A stretch of DNA of 55,127 bases from an uncultured Chloroflexota bacterium (GTDB taxonomy: Bacteria; Chloroflexota; Dehalococcoidia; GIF9; AB-539-J10): NCBI GenBank assembly GCA_903884455.1, contig CAISEW010000034.1:1-55127 (forward strand). The letters run 5' to 3'. This document shows positions 1 through 8,560 of the stretch, in pieces. Position numbers and translations under genes: made by a program. How positions within the stretch are numbered: the stretch's first letter is position 1; every line of letters begins with the position of its first letter. Under the pieces are notes generated by a model. It saw only the letters and a program-made list of their open reading frames with translations, made no database searches and had not been told where the DNA came from.

Positions 1-503
1 CATATATCGGGGCAAACTCCATCATTGGCAATAATGCCCTGGTGCGAGACCATAGCCACATTGGTTCCAACTCCGTTATTGGCTATTCCACTGAGGTAAA
101 GCACTCCTACATCGGCGATAATTGTTGGTTCCACTCCAATTATGTTGGTGATTCCATAGTGGACGACAATTGCTCTTTGGGCGCCGGCACTGTGCTGGCT
201 AACTTCCGACTCGACGAAGGGAATATCCAGCTAGAAGTCGGTGATAGTCTGGTGGATACCGGCTATGATAAACTAGGGGCAATTGTGGGTCGAGGTTGTC
301 GCATCGGAGTAAATGCCAGCCTCATGCCCGGGGTTCGAGTAGGCCCTGATTCTTTCGTGGGACCTCAGGTATGCTTGCGCCAAGACCTGGGGGCGAATAA
401 GATGGTCCTGCTTGAGTCCCAGTACCAGGTAGAGGATAACAAAACAAGACTCGACAAAGGCAAAAGAAGAGAGCTGCTAAGAAAGTTAGAAAACCAGACA
501 TGA
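1..503 (+). CDS. Sugar-1-phosphate nucleotidylyltransferase/acetyltransferase, C-terminal part (5' end outside window)
   Basis: The frame is open from base 3 to the stop at 501-503, so about 166 C-terminal residues of a longer protein are present. They consist almost entirely of left-handed beta-helix hexapeptide repeats (YIGANS, IIGNNA, HIGSNS, VIGYST, YIGDNC), followed by a short charged tail. This is the acyltransferase half of GlmU-like bifunctional enzymes, which make UDP-GlcNAc or dTDP-sugars in the cytoplasm. The nucleotidyltransferase half is expected upstream of the window. A GTG at 42 could be taken as a start, but the repeat pattern continues upstream of it. GlmS follows 55 bp downstream, which fits a hexosamine pathway; the exact sugar cannot be read from this part. 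Confidence 0.8.
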   Translation, partial: YIGANSIIGNNALVRDHSHIGSNSVIGYSTEVKHSYIGDNCWFHSNYVGDSIVDDNCSLGAGTVLANFRLDEGNIQLEVGDSLVDTGYDKLGAIVGRGCRIGVNASLMPGVRVGPDSFVGPQVCLRQDLGANKMVLLESQYQVEDNKTRLDKGKRRELLRKLENQT

Positions 504-506
504 AGG

Positions 507-534
507 TTGAATATAACCCAAATCGCGATATAAT
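507..534 (+). promoter_or_regulatory. Sigma70-type promoter for glmS
   Basis: TTGAAT (507-512), a 16-bp spacer and TATAAT (529-534) lie just after the stop of the upstream gene. They predict a transcript start near 541, 18 bases before the glmS ATG. This would let glmS be expressed independently of the gene before it. It is inferred from the match to the consensus only. Confidence 0.5.
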
Positions 535-558
535 TAATGTGGTTAGAGAAAGTTAAAA

Positions 559-2334
559 ATGTGCGGTATCATTGGCTATTGTGGTCAGAAGCCAGCAGTT
601 CCCATTGTCCTCGAGGCCTTAAAGCGGCTGGAATATCGGGGCTATGATTCAGCGGGCGTAGCTTCTCTGTGCGATGGCAGGCTGCTGATAAGGAAGGATG
701 TCGGCAAAGTTGACGAAGTCATCCAGAAACAGAACCTGGCAAGTCTTCCCGGCAATATAGCCATCGGGCATACCCGCTGGGCAACCCATGGTGCTGTCAC
801 TCAACTCAATGCTCACCCTCATTCCGATTGCGGTGGCAAAGTGGCTGTAGTTCACAATGGCATCATTGAGAACAATCAACAACTCCGCCAGAAACTCATC
901 AAAATGGGACACCAGTTTACTTCAGAAACCGATACCGAAGTCATCCCTCACCTCCTCGAAGATGAGCTCAAAAACGGATGTTCCCTGGAACAGGCTGTGT
1001 TAAATATAGCTCCAAGGCTTGAGGGCTCCTATGCCTTTCTGGTTGCATCCTTTGATGCCCCGGGCAAGGTCGTAGGCACAAGGAGGAATAATCCCCTGAT
1101 TGTGGGCATTGACGCCCCTGATTACTATGTTAGCAGCGACGCCTTGGCTTTCTCGCAATATACCAATCAGGTGATGAGTTTGGAGGATAACGAGGTGGTG
1201 ATGCTGACACAAGAAGGAATCGAATTCTTCGATGCCCAGGGAAACAAGCTGGTTAAGCAAGCCAGGAAACTCGACCATAGTTGGGCTGAGAGCAATAAAG
1301 GAGGCTACCAGTATTTCATGCTCAAGGAGATAATGGAGCAGGCTCAGGTGCTTAGCCAAATAGTCCATCAGGACGAGAAGAGATTCACCAACATTGCTCT
1401 GGACATTCTGAGGGCAAGGCAGGTGATTATAACTGCCTGTGGCACCTCCCGCCATGCTGCCCTGGTCGGCAGATACCTCTTTTCCAAAGTGGGCAAGAAA
1501 TTTTGCGACGTAGTGATGGCCTCTGAGTTCGGTTATTTTGCCGACTCCGTGGACAAAGGCACCGTTGTTATTGCTGTTTCTCAAAGTGGTGAGACTGCTG
1601 ATATACTCGAAGGAGTAAAGGCAGCCAGAGACGCTGGAGCTCAAGTTATCTCCATAGTCAACCGGCCTAACTCTATACTGGCTGACCTGAGCCACCACGT
1701 CATTTACCTAAATTGTGGTTCTGAGATAGCCGTAGCCGCTACTAAATCCTTCCTGTCCCAACTAGCCATATTCTACCTGTTGTCCTTCTCCATGGTTAAC
1801 TCCTTTGATGAAGCGGCAGCTAAGCTTACCGACCTGAGCAACAAGATAACCAGGGTTCTGGACTGGAACAAAAGCGAGCTTATCAAGCTCAGCCAGAAGC
1901 TGAAAGATAAGAACGATTTCTACTACATAGCCAGAGGAATTAACTTTGCTATCGCCTCTGAAGGCGCCTTGAAGCTTAAGGAGATTTCCTATATCCATGC
2001 TGAAGGTATGCCTGCCGGGGAACTCAAGCATGGCACCTTAGCCCTCATCGAGCCTGGCACACCAGTAGTGGTGATTTGCCCCGCCGACTATACCTTTTCC
2101 GAAACCCTGAGCAATGCCATGGAGACTAAATCACGCGGCGCATATATTATCGGTGTCTCCGACAAGGAAAGCGACATTTATGATTCCTGGGTCAAGATTC
2201 CCAAAGTTGATGAGTTACTCTATCCCATGGTCGCCGTAGTTCCCCTTCAACTCCTGGCCTATTATCTCGCTATCAATCGAGGATGCGACCCTGACAAACC
2301 CCGCAATCTGGCAAAATCGGTAACTGTCAAGTAA
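559..2334 (+). CDS. glmS: Glutamine--fructose-6-phosphate aminotransferase (isomerizing)
   Basis: Makes glucosamine-6-phosphate from fructose-6-phosphate and glutamine, the first committed step to UDP-GlcNAc, in the cytoplasm. The 591-residue protein begins MCGIIGY, with Cys2 as the glutaminase nucleophile, and shows the class II glutamine amidotransferase motifs GHTRWATHG and HNGIIEN. Two SIS sugar-isomerase domains follow (ACGTSRHAA, VSQSGETAD), and the C-terminus DKPRNLAKSVTVK is the family signature. Length matches the family (about 600). It follows the nucleotidylyltransferase/acetyltransferase gene and has its own promoter-like sequence, so the pair probably supplies UDP-GlcNAc for the cell wall and for the glycan locus downstream. 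Confidence 0.98.
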   Translation: MCGIIGYCGQKPAVPIVLEALKRLEYRGYDSAGVASLCDGRLLIRKDVGKVDEVIQKQNLASLPGNIAIGHTRWATHGAVTQLNAHPHSDCGGKVAVVHNGIIENNQQLRQKLIKMGHQFTSETDTEVIPHLLEDELKNGCSLEQAVLNIAPRLEGSYAFLVASFDAPGKVVGTRRNNPLIVGIDAPDYYVSSDALAFSQYTNQVMSLEDNEVVMLTQEGIEFFDAQGNKLVKQARKLDHSWAESNKGGYQYFMLKEIMEQAQVLSQIVHQDEKRFTNIALDILRARQVIITACGTSRHAALVGRYLFSKVGKKFCDVVMASEFGYFADSVDKGTVVIAVSQSGETADILEGVKAARDAGAQVISIVNRPNSILADLSHHVIYLNCGSEIAVAATKSFLSQLAIFYLLSFSMVNSFDEAAAKLTDLSNKITRVLDWNKSELIKLSQKLKDKNDFYYIARGINFAIASEGALKLKEISYIHAEGMPAGELKHGTLALIEPGTPVVVICPADYTFSETLSNAMETKSRGAYIIGVSDKESDIYDSWVKIPKVDELLYPMVAVVPLQLLAYYLAINRGCDPDKPRNLAKSVTVK

Positions 2335-2371
2335 ATAAAGGGCATCACCTGGGGGTTATTTTCTTCCATAC

Positions 2372-3295
2372 TTATTTCCCAAATAGGCTTCGATAATAAT
2401 GGACCGTCTCTGTTAACCCCTCTCTGAGCCGGAATCGAGGCTGCCAGCCGATTTCCTTTTGGGCTTTCGAATAAGCAAGGCAACTCCTGTAGATCTCCCC
2501 CTTCCGCACCGGTGCATAGTGAGGGCTACCCTGATACCCCGTTAACTCAGCCAAAAGATTGAATATCTCTTGATCCGCCGTCTCCACCCCAGTGCCAATA
2601 TTATAGATACTATTTTCGCCTTTTACCATCGCCAGAAGATTGGCCGCCACTACATCAGATACATAGACGTAGTCGCGAGTTTTATCCCCTTTGCCGAATA
2701 TAGTGGGACGCTCTCCCTGCAACATTTGACGAGTGAAGATAGCTACTACTCCAGCTTCGCCCCTAGGACTTTGTCTCGGACCATAAACATTGGAGTACCT
2801 GAGCACTGCATAGCTCAGCGAGTTCTCTAAATGGGAAAGATGAAGGTAATGCTCTACAGTGTGCTTGGAGATTCCATAATAGGAAATCGGAGTTACTGGA
2901 TGATTTTCATCCACAGGGCGATATTTGGGTTCGCCATATATCCCTGCAGAGGATGCATACACAATCTTCTTGACCCCGAACCGCAGACATTGCAGAACAA
3001 GGTTTAAGCTGCCCAAGATATTCTGTTTGGCATCAAAGACAGGATCCTCCATCGACTTCCGAATTACTGTTTGAGCCGCTTGATGATTAACTAGCTCTGG
3101 CCTTTCCTTCTCAAATATTCTTTCCAGGTCGGGGCTGGAGATATCCACCTGATAAAATGTTGCTGCTGGGTTAATGTTTTCAGGGCGACCCGTGGACAGG
3201 TTATCTACCACAACTACCTGATAACCTTGTCGTATCAGGGCGTCAACCAGATGCGAGCCAATGAAGCCAGCTCCGCCAGTTACTAAAACTTTCAT
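2372..3295 (-). CDS. NAD-dependent sugar-nucleotide epimerase/dehydratase (GalE-like)
   Basis: Extended SDR enzyme of 307 residues, acting on a nucleotide-activated sugar in the cytoplasm, most likely as a UDP-hexose 4-epimerase. The N-terminal Rossmann motif is GGAGFIGSHLVDAL and the catalytic Tyr-Lys pair lies in YYGISKHT (about residue 140). Other family blocks are SSAGIYGEP, RYSNVYGPRQ and RDYVYVSDVV. Start ATG at 3295. It is convergent with glmS, leaving only 37 bp between the stops, and divergent from the DPM1-like gene. GalE, GalE-like 4-epimerases and UDP-glucuronate epimerases share these motifs, so the substrate is not settled. Confidence 0.88.
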   Translation of the reverse strand: MKVLVTGGAGFIGSHLVDALIRQGYQVVVVDNLSTGRPENINPAATFYQVDISSPDLERIFEKERPELVNHQAAQTVIRKSMEDPVFDAKQNILGSLNLVLQCLRFGVKKIVYASSAGIYGEPKYRPVDENHPVTPISYYGISKHTVEHYLHLSHLENSLSYAVLRYSNVYGPRQSPRGEAGVVAIFTRQMLQGERPTIFGKGDKTRDYVYVSDVVAANLLAMVKGENSIYNIGTGVETADQEIFNLLAELTGYQGSPHYAPVRKGEIYRSCLAYSKAQKEIGWQPRFRLREGLTETVHYYRSLFGK

Positions 3296-3345
3296 AACCT
3301 TACCATCGAAAAACTTAATGTAGTATAGCTTAACAAACTCAAGGC

Positions 3346-3374
3346 TTGCAATGAATTACGCTATGGCTTATTAT
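3346..3374 (+). promoter_or_regulatory. Promoter for the DPM1-like glycosyltransferase
   Basis: TTGCAA (3346-3351), a 17-bp spacer and TATTAT (3369-3374) predict transcription starting near 3381. That start lies after the GTG at 3380, which supports the ATG at 3398, preceded by AGAGG, as the real translation start. Confidence 0.45.
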
Positions 3375-3397
3375 TCTAAGTGTTAAGTAGAGGCAGA

Positions 3398-4300
3398 ATG
3401 AAAGACTTCGGACCTGAGGCTCTGGACACGAGAAAGAAGATTAGAGTCCTGGCTGGCATACCAGCATACAATGAAGCCACGTATATTGGAAGCGTAGTTC
3501 TTCAGACGAGGCAATACGTTAACGAAGTCCTTGTCGTTGATGATGGAAGCACGGATAACACCGCCAGAGTTGCTGAGCTCGCCGGCGCCACCGTAATCCG
3601 CCACGCCGAAAATAGAGGCAAAGGCGCAGCCATCCAGAGCATAGTGGCCGAGGCAAAGAAGAGAAATCCAGATGTCCTCGTTCTCTTAGATGCTGATTCC
3701 CAGCACAACCCTAACGAGATTCCCATTCTCATCAAACCCATTTCGGAGGGTTTTGACCTCGTCATCGGCTCCAGAGAGGCCCAGAATGATAAGACTCCTC
3801 GTTACCGCCGCATCGGGAAAAAAGTCATTTCACACTCCACCCGGCTCGCTTCAAAAGCTAATATCTTCGATTCCGAATCCGGCTTCCGAGCCCTTTCACC
3901 AAAGGCAATAAACGAACTTGAGTTGAAAGAGAAGGGGTTCGCCATAGAATCAGAGATGATAACACGTGCCGCTGATAAAAACCTCAAGATAACCGAGGTG
4001 CCAATCTCAAACATATATACCATAGACGGCTCGACCCTCAACCCCATAAGACATGGCATAGACGTGCTCAGTCGGATAATAGTCATGATTTCGGAGAGGA
4101 GGCCCCTATTCTTTTTCGGACTGGCAGGTGGTATCTTACTGGCGGCTGGTCTTATCATCGGCTTCAAGGTGCTTCATATAGCTACCACAACAGGCCAGTT
4201 GGCCATAGGCAGCACTGTATTGACCACTTTGTTCATTATCGCTGGTATGTTGAGCATCTTCACCGGCATAATCCTGAACGCCTTAAACAGTCGAAAATAA
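3398..4300 (+). CDS. GT2 polyprenyl-phosphate glycosyltransferase with C-terminal membrane pair (DPM1-like)
   Basis: A family 2 glycosyltransferase of 300 residues that probably loads a sugar onto a polyprenyl phosphate at the inner membrane face. Visible are the nucleotide-binding start AGIPAYNEATYI, VVDDGSTDNT, HAENRGKGAA, the metal-binding LLDADSQH (DxD) and the acceptor-side SESGFRALS. Two hydrophobic segments near residues 240-262 and 273-292 anchor it, as in archaeal and bacterial DPM1/GtrB-type enzymes. The frame is open from a GTG at 3380, but the ATG at 3398 has a good AGAGG site. It stands at the edge of the glycan locus and could provide lipid-linked donor sugar for membrane-side glycosylation with STT3 (inference). 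Confidence 0.85.
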   Translation: MKDFGPEALDTRKKIRVLAGIPAYNEATYIGSVVLQTRQYVNEVLVVDDGSTDNTARVAELAGATVIRHAENRGKGAAIQSIVAEAKKRNPDVLVLLDADSQHNPNEIPILIKPISEGFDLVIGSREAQNDKTPRYRRIGKKVISHSTRLASKANIFDSESGFRALSPKAINELELKEKGFAIESEMITRAADKNLKITEVPISNIYTIDGSTLNPIRHGIDVLSRIIVMISERRPLFFFGLAGGILLAAGLIIGFKVLHIATTTGQLAIGSTVLTTLFIIAGMLSIFTGIILNALNSRK

Positions 4301-4341
4301 CCAGAGCATAAATCAACTCATCAAGAACAAATAACATCTCC

Positions 4342-4380
4342 CTTGACTAATCTAACTCCCGACTCTAGACTATTGACCAG
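4342..4380. repeat. Left copy of a 39-bp inverted repeat bracketing the glycan locus
   Basis: This segment matches the reverse complement of 23973-24011 at 37 of 39 positions. Both copies are intergenic. They enclose about 19.6 kb of glycosyltransferase, methyltransferase and flippase genes. Confidence 0.75.
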
Positions 4381-4405
4381 TTCTCAAGAGCACCTGACGT
4401 TGGAG

Positions 4406-4450
4406 ATGAAGGTTTGTAAAATTGGACATGTTTATGCCCCCGCAGCGTAA
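4406..4450 (+). pseudogene. N-terminal stub of a GT4 glycosyltransferase
   Basis: Fourteen codons from an ATG read MKVCKIGHVYAPAA and then stop. The pattern 'MK.C.I.HVY.PA' is the usual first beta-strand and loop of GT4 (glycogen-synthase-fold) glycosyltransferases, where a GG(I/V)E motif would follow. Nothing further of the gene remains. The intact GT4 gene starts 21 bp downstream, so the stub looks like the left edge of a replaced gene. Short length keeps this tentative. Confidence 0.45.
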
Positions 4451-4471
4451 GGTAGAGGACAGTGACGATCA

Positions 4472-5626
4472 ATGATGCAGCCAAAAGGAAATTCCAAGAT
4501 CGCAATCATAGGTTCGAGGGGAATCCCTGCGAAATATGGAGGATTCGAAACAGCTGTAGAAGCTGTGGCTCCTAGGCTTGTGGAGAAGGGGTGGAACATA
4601 TTCGCAAGCTGTGAAGGTCTCAGGGATCAAAGTAAACCAGCCGTGTATAAGGGGGTAAATCTATTCTACTTTCCTGTTCGCCCCTTTTTCCGGATAGTCT
4701 ATGAAGTTCTCTATGATGTGTATTCCTTAGTGAAGTCAAGCTTGGTGTGTGATTGCATTTACATGTTGGGTTATGGCGCAGGATTGTTCTTCTTCATCCC
4801 CAAAATCGTCCGCAAGAAATTAGTTGTAAATGTTGACGGTCTTGAGTGGAAAAGGGAGAAATTCAACAAATTGGAGAAATCTATTCTGCTAACTAGTGAA
4901 AGAGCAGCAGTGGCATTCGCTGATGTGATAGTAGCCGATTCCAAGGAAATCAAGAAGTATATAGAAGGGAGATACAAAAAGAAGGCAGTTTACATCACAA
5001 ATGGTGTAGATGCTCCACAGCTTGAGAAGTGGGATGAACGGAAATTTAGCGGCCAAGGTTTTCTCAAAGAAAATACGGCGTTACTACCAAAGGACTACTG
5101 GCTGGCAGTTGCCAGACTTGAACCTGAAAACAATATCCATGTCATTGTCCAGGCTTTCCTGAAGTCAAATTCCAACAAGAAACTGGTTATTATCGGCAAT
5201 TTTTCCAGCAAAAAGTATCAGAGGCATGTTTTAAAGATACTAGAGGACAACGATGCTGGAGAAAGGGTTATTTTGACAGGAGCTATATATGATATGAATT
5301 TACTGAATATGCTCCGCCAAAATTGCTTTGCTTATATACACGGGCATTCAGTGGGCGGGACAAACCCAACACTCTTGGAAGCTATGAGCATGAAGAATCT
5401 GGTCATCGCCCACGATAACGAATTCAACAGGGAGGTAGGAGGGCAAACCACATTATACTTTAAAGATGCCAGTGATTTGGCAGCGAAAATAGAGGAAATC
5501 GAAAATAAGCCAGACTCGTTCGCTCACTTGAAAGAAGCTGCATATTCCCGCGTCTTGTCCAATTATTCCTGGCAGGATATAGTTGAAGAATATGACAAAT
5601 TATTCGCAGGGCTTTGCAAAGGTTAG
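4472..5626 (+). CDS. GT4 glycosyltransferase with DUF1972-type N-terminus
   Basis: A 384-residue cytoplasmic or membrane-associated glycosyltransferase. It begins with the DUF1972 signature IIGSRGIPAKYGGFET (about residues 13-28), typical of rhamnosyl- and related transferases in polysaccharide clusters. The C-terminal GT4 domain contains LAVARLEPENN and the donor-binding GGTNPTLLEAM (about residue 290). It probably adds a sugar to a lipid-linked glycan; donor and acceptor are unknown. The first ATG of an ATGATG pair is used. It is the first intact gene inside the left inverted repeat and lies directly after a GT4 stub. Confidence 0.88.
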   Translation: MMQPKGNSKIAIIGSRGIPAKYGGFETAVEAVAPRLVEKGWNIFASCEGLRDQSKPAVYKGVNLFYFPVRPFFRIVYEVLYDVYSLVKSSLVCDCIYMLGYGAGLFFFIPKIVRKKLVVNVDGLEWKREKFNKLEKSILLTSERAAVAFADVIVADSKEIKKYIEGRYKKKAVYITNGVDAPQLEKWDERKFSGQGFLKENTALLPKDYWLAVARLEPENNIHVIVQAFLKSNSNKKLVIIGNFSSKKYQRHVLKILEDNDAGERVILTGAIYDMNLLNMLRQNCFAYIHGHSVGGTNPTLLEAMSMKNLVIAHDNEFNREVGGQTTLYFKDASDLAAKIEEIENKPDSFAHLKEAAYSRVLSNYSWQDIVEEYDKLFAGLCKG

Positions 5627-5715
5627 AATATACACGATTTTTTAATTGGCATGATAATCTTGATTCCGTCTTTCAAAATGGTTAGTAACCTGCAAGCATT
5701 TCCGGACTAGATAAG

Positions 5716-6897
5716 ATGCGCATTGCTTGGATTCCTTCGTATGTGCCTACAGGGGACAAACTCCCCTCCTTGCCTTGTTTTCGCTTGGGCAAAAGACTGG
5801 GCCAAAAAGGGGTGAAAGTAGTTCTTATTGCTCCAAAGGCCTATGACGAGGTAAGTTATGAGGTTGTCGATGGCATTGAGATTTTTCGCTCCAGCGATTT
5901 CATCTTGCCAATCAAGCTATTCCCTTATCCCATTCCGATACGTCTATTCAGCAAGATAAGCCGAGTAGTTGATGACCTGAACATCGATATCATAAACTGG
6001 CACGGATATCACTATTTAAACGCTGCATGGCTTCCTTTAGTAAAGAAAAGGTTGAAGTTGCCTACTGTGATTACTGTAATCGGTTTCCCAGGCATAAATT
6101 GGCATTATCCAATGGCGATAATAGATTACATCTCGAGAATTTATACTTATTCTTTAGGCAAGGTAATTCTTAGCTCAGCAGATAAAGTAGTCATTGATTC
6201 CAGAGCTAATATCATTGGGGCCGAAAAGCTGCGCTTGCCCCGAGAGAAGCTAGAATATATTCCCTGGGGTATAGATGCTGAAATATTCAAACCGATGCCC
6301 CAGATGAGAGCCGAAGCAAGGTCTTCTCTGGGATTGAACGAAAGCGATTTTGTCATTGGCTACTGTGGCAGGTTAACCCCGGTAAAAGGAATAGACACAC
6401 TTCTTGAAGCAATGAAGCTACTATCAGAGTACAATGATAAAGTGCGCCTGTTAGTGATCGGAGGTAGCGGTGAGGGCTTAGGTGGCGATACTTACGAAAA
6501 GAAGGCTCGTGCTTTGCTTGGCGATAGGGTGGTAATAACCGGTTGGGTAAGGCAAGATGAGATTCCACTTTACTGGCAAGCCGCTGATGCGGCTGTCTTT
6601 CCCTCTTTTGCTGACGCTGGACCTCTAGCACCTATGGAATCGGCTGCCTGTGGACTACCAGTGGTTGCCTCACGGACTGGGGGACTTCAAGATACGGTAA
6701 AAGACGGTGTCACCGGGTTTTTGATCAAACCTGGGGACGCGGAGGAATTAAGTCAAAAGATAAAGGTACTTCTGGAAAATCCAGGCTTGGCGAAGGAAAT
6801 GGGGACGGCGGGCAGAAACTATATAATGGAGAACTTTGGCTGGGATGAAATCACTGAAAGGTATATAGAGCTCTATGCTAGCCTGATGAAACGATGA
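5716..6897 (+). CDS. GT4 family glycosyltransferase
   Basis: A 393-residue GT4 (GT-B fold) retaining glycosyltransferase. The N-terminal acceptor domain starts MRIAWIPSYVPTGD and contains a VITVIGFPG loop. The C-terminal donor domain has GYCGRLTPVKGIDTLLEA (about residue 216), LLVIGGSGEG, the block from residue 300 with PSFADAGPLAPMESAACG, and VTGFLIKPGD. These match the Glycos_transf_1 family. It lies 89 bp after the previous GT4 on the same strand and probably acts in the same glycan pathway. Its sugar specificity cannot be told from sequence. The ribosome-binding site in front of the ATG is weak. Confidence 0.9.
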   Translation: MRIAWIPSYVPTGDKLPSLPCFRLGKRLGQKGVKVVLIAPKAYDEVSYEVVDGIEIFRSSDFILPIKLFPYPIPIRLFSKISRVVDDLNIDIINWHGYHYLNAAWLPLVKKRLKLPTVITVIGFPGINWHYPMAIIDYISRIYTYSLGKVILSSADKVVIDSRANIIGAEKLRLPREKLEYIPWGIDAEIFKPMPQMRAEARSSLGLNESDFVIGYCGRLTPVKGIDTLLEAMKLLSEYNDKVRLLVIGGSGEGLGGDTYEKKARALLGDRVVITGWVRQDEIPLYWQAADAAVFPSFADAGPLAPMESAACGLPVVASRTGGLQDTVKDGVTGFLIKPGDAEELSQKIKVLLENPGLAKEMGTAGRNYIMENFGWDEITERYIELYASLMKR

Positions 6898-7091
6898 TGC
6901 AGGGCAGTTCGCAGCTTATCAGCAAGACAATTGGCTTGTTACTATTCCCATTGAGAAACCCTAATAATGTACTGTCTGAAGCTGTGATAAGATAAGAGAT
7001 ATCTGAATGGCAACCTGGCCTACAGAGACAGATATGTGCAGCATTGCTCGCCTTAACTAATAGGATAAGAAATCACTTACCGAAGGAAAAC

Positions 7092-7191
7092 ATGAGGCTG
7101 CTGATTTGTGCATCAGAAGTATTATCCCTATGGGTCGGGCATTGCTAATGTGGCATACAATGTAGCACAGCAGCTTGGGGCTTACGGGTGA
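7092..7191 (+). pseudogene. Frameshifted N-terminal stub of a GT4 glycosyltransferase
   Basis: An ATG with a good AAGGA site starts MRLLICASE. After an extra G at 7119 the reading continues in the next frame as YYPYGSGIANVAYNVAQQLG and stops at 7189-7191. Joined, this is the familiar GT4 opening (MR.LI.SE.YPP...GIA...Y.L...L). The rest of the gene is gone, and the next intact GT4 starts 4 bp later at 7196. It is a relic of a replaced transferase. Confidence 0.7.
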
Positions 7192-7195
7192 CAGG

Positions 7196-8305
7196 ATGTC
7201 CAATCGTTTAAGGATTTTGTTTTTCAGTGATGGGTCTAGTCAAGATGTCAGCACTCTTCATAGATGCTATATGATCTCAAAAGAACTAGGTAAGTACGGT
7301 CTCCATTCGAAAGTCTATGCTGGCCGACTTACGTACAAGTTGCCTGGCCAAATACCCGTGCCAAACGTAAAGAGTTACCTCGCGGTCATTTTCGGCATAG
7401 GCGGTTGCGACATTCTGTACCTGCACAGGCACGGGAATATATTTGCTTACCTAATCTTGTGCGTTTACAAGTTATTTGGCAGGAAGGTTATTTTCGACTA
7501 TGATGATGCCGTATACCTTTTTTATCACGAGGGTAGATATAAAGTGCTAGCTAGGCTGTGGTATTTGTTCTTGCCTAAAATAATCAAAAGGAGCAATATG
7601 GCTATAGCGGGGAGCCACTTTTTAGCCCAATATGCGCGCAATCTCAACACCAATGTGTACCTAATTCCGACCCCTGTTGATACGGCAATATTCTGGCCTC
7701 GGAGTGAGGTCCCCCGTGGCAAGCAAGAAATCACTATTGGATGGATGGGGCAAGCCAACGTCCACGTGGAAAACCTAAGGCTGCTAGCTGAGCCATTGGC
7801 GGAATTAAGCAAAAAATATAAATTAAGGCTAAAACTGGTAAGCGCTTTGGGAGTGAAAGAGGTTAGACAAATCTTCGAAAGGATTGAAACTCTAAATGTT
7901 GACTATGGCTTGGATCATCTAGTTGATATATCTGAGGTTCCCAGCCTAATGTCCGATTTCGATATTAGCGTAATGCCCCTTAGAGAGGGGGGCGCCTCCG
8001 AGGGAAAATGTGCTATGAAAGCCTTAGAATCTATGGCTATAGGTATACCGGTGGTTGCCTCCGCCGTCGGCGAAAACAACTATGTGATAACAGATGGTGC
8101 AAATGGATTTCTAGCAGCTACCTCTCAGGAGTGGATTAAAAAACTTGAGATGTTAATCCAGGATGAAACTCTAAGGAAAAGAATTGGACAGAATGGTTTG
8201 GAGACGATTCAGCAAAAAGGCTACACCCTGGAAGAATGTGGTAGAAAGCTCAGCCAATTATGCTTGGGATTGGTATCTCGGGGAGACTCACCGAGCCCCG
8301 TGTAG
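7196..8305 (+). CDS. GT4 family glycosyltransferase
   Basis: A 369-residue GT4 glycosyltransferase. The N-terminus RILFFSDGSSQDVSTLHR is followed by an acceptor domain with VIFDYDDAVYLF, seen in several polysaccharide GT4 enzymes. The donor domain contains IGWMGQANVHVENL, MPLREGGASEGKCAMKALE (about residue 265) and GIPVVASAVGENNYVI. The frame is open from a TTG at 7175, but those codons belong to the upstream stub; the ATG at 7196 is chosen. It is the last plus-strand gene of this GT trio and ends facing the minus-strand GT2. The product probably extends the lipid-linked glycan; its donor is unknown. Confidence 0.88.
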   Translation: MSNRLRILFFSDGSSQDVSTLHRCYMISKELGKYGLHSKVYAGRLTYKLPGQIPVPNVKSYLAVIFGIGGCDILYLHRHGNIFAYLILCVYKLFGRKVIFDYDDAVYLFYHEGRYKVLARLWYLFLPKIIKRSNMAIAGSHFLAQYARNLNTNVYLIPTPVDTAIFWPRSEVPRGKQEITIGWMGQANVHVENLRLLAEPLAELSKKYKLRLKLVSALGVKEVRQIFERIETLNVDYGLDHLVDISEVPSLMSDFDISVMPLREGGASEGKCAMKALESMAIGIPVVASAVGENNYVITDGANGFLAATSQEWIKKLEMLIQDETLRKRIGQNGLETIQQKGYTLEECGRKLSQLCLGLVSRGDSPSPV

Positions 8306-8399
8306 ACCAATATATAGGGCAAGTTGTTTCAAACGCACGCTGATGGAATTACTAATATGATTTCTGTTATTTGTGAGGTAACTTTGTAAAGCGCTCTGG

Positions 8400-8532
8400 A
8401 ATGCTTACCCCTGACATTGTCATGCTTGTTGGTGTTTCCCTGGGAGGCATTGTCCACCACGATAACTTCGTAGTTGGGAGAGGTTATCTTGTTGAGCGAC
8501 TTCAAACATTCACTGCTATCCTCAACTCTATT
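8400..8532 (-). pseudogene. Internal fragment of a GT2 glycosyltransferase
   Basis: Read on the minus strand from 8532, this stretch gives NRVEDSSECLKSLNKI and then YEVIVVDNASQGNTNKH. This corresponds to residues about 12-45 of rhamnosyltransferase-like GT2 enzymes, including the VVDNAS nucleotide-binding loop. A stop lies directly before it (8533-8535) and similarity ends near 8400, with a tail open only to a stop near 8333. It sits 28 bp beyond the stop of the intact GT2 gene and is a decayed copy rather than part of it. Confidence 0.65.
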
Positions 8533-8560
8533 TCACCTGATGTCTATGTTCCCTCTGACT

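Noticed and set aside
1000-1698. A 232-codon minus-strand open frame across glmS
   Set aside because: It lies entirely opposite the strongly conserved glmS frame and its translation matches no family; it is a codon-usage shadow.
5651-5710. A 19-codon plus-strand frame MIILIPSFKMVSNLQAFPD before the GT4 gene
   Set aside because: It resembles the other stubs in position but is too short and not clearly a glycosyltransferase start.
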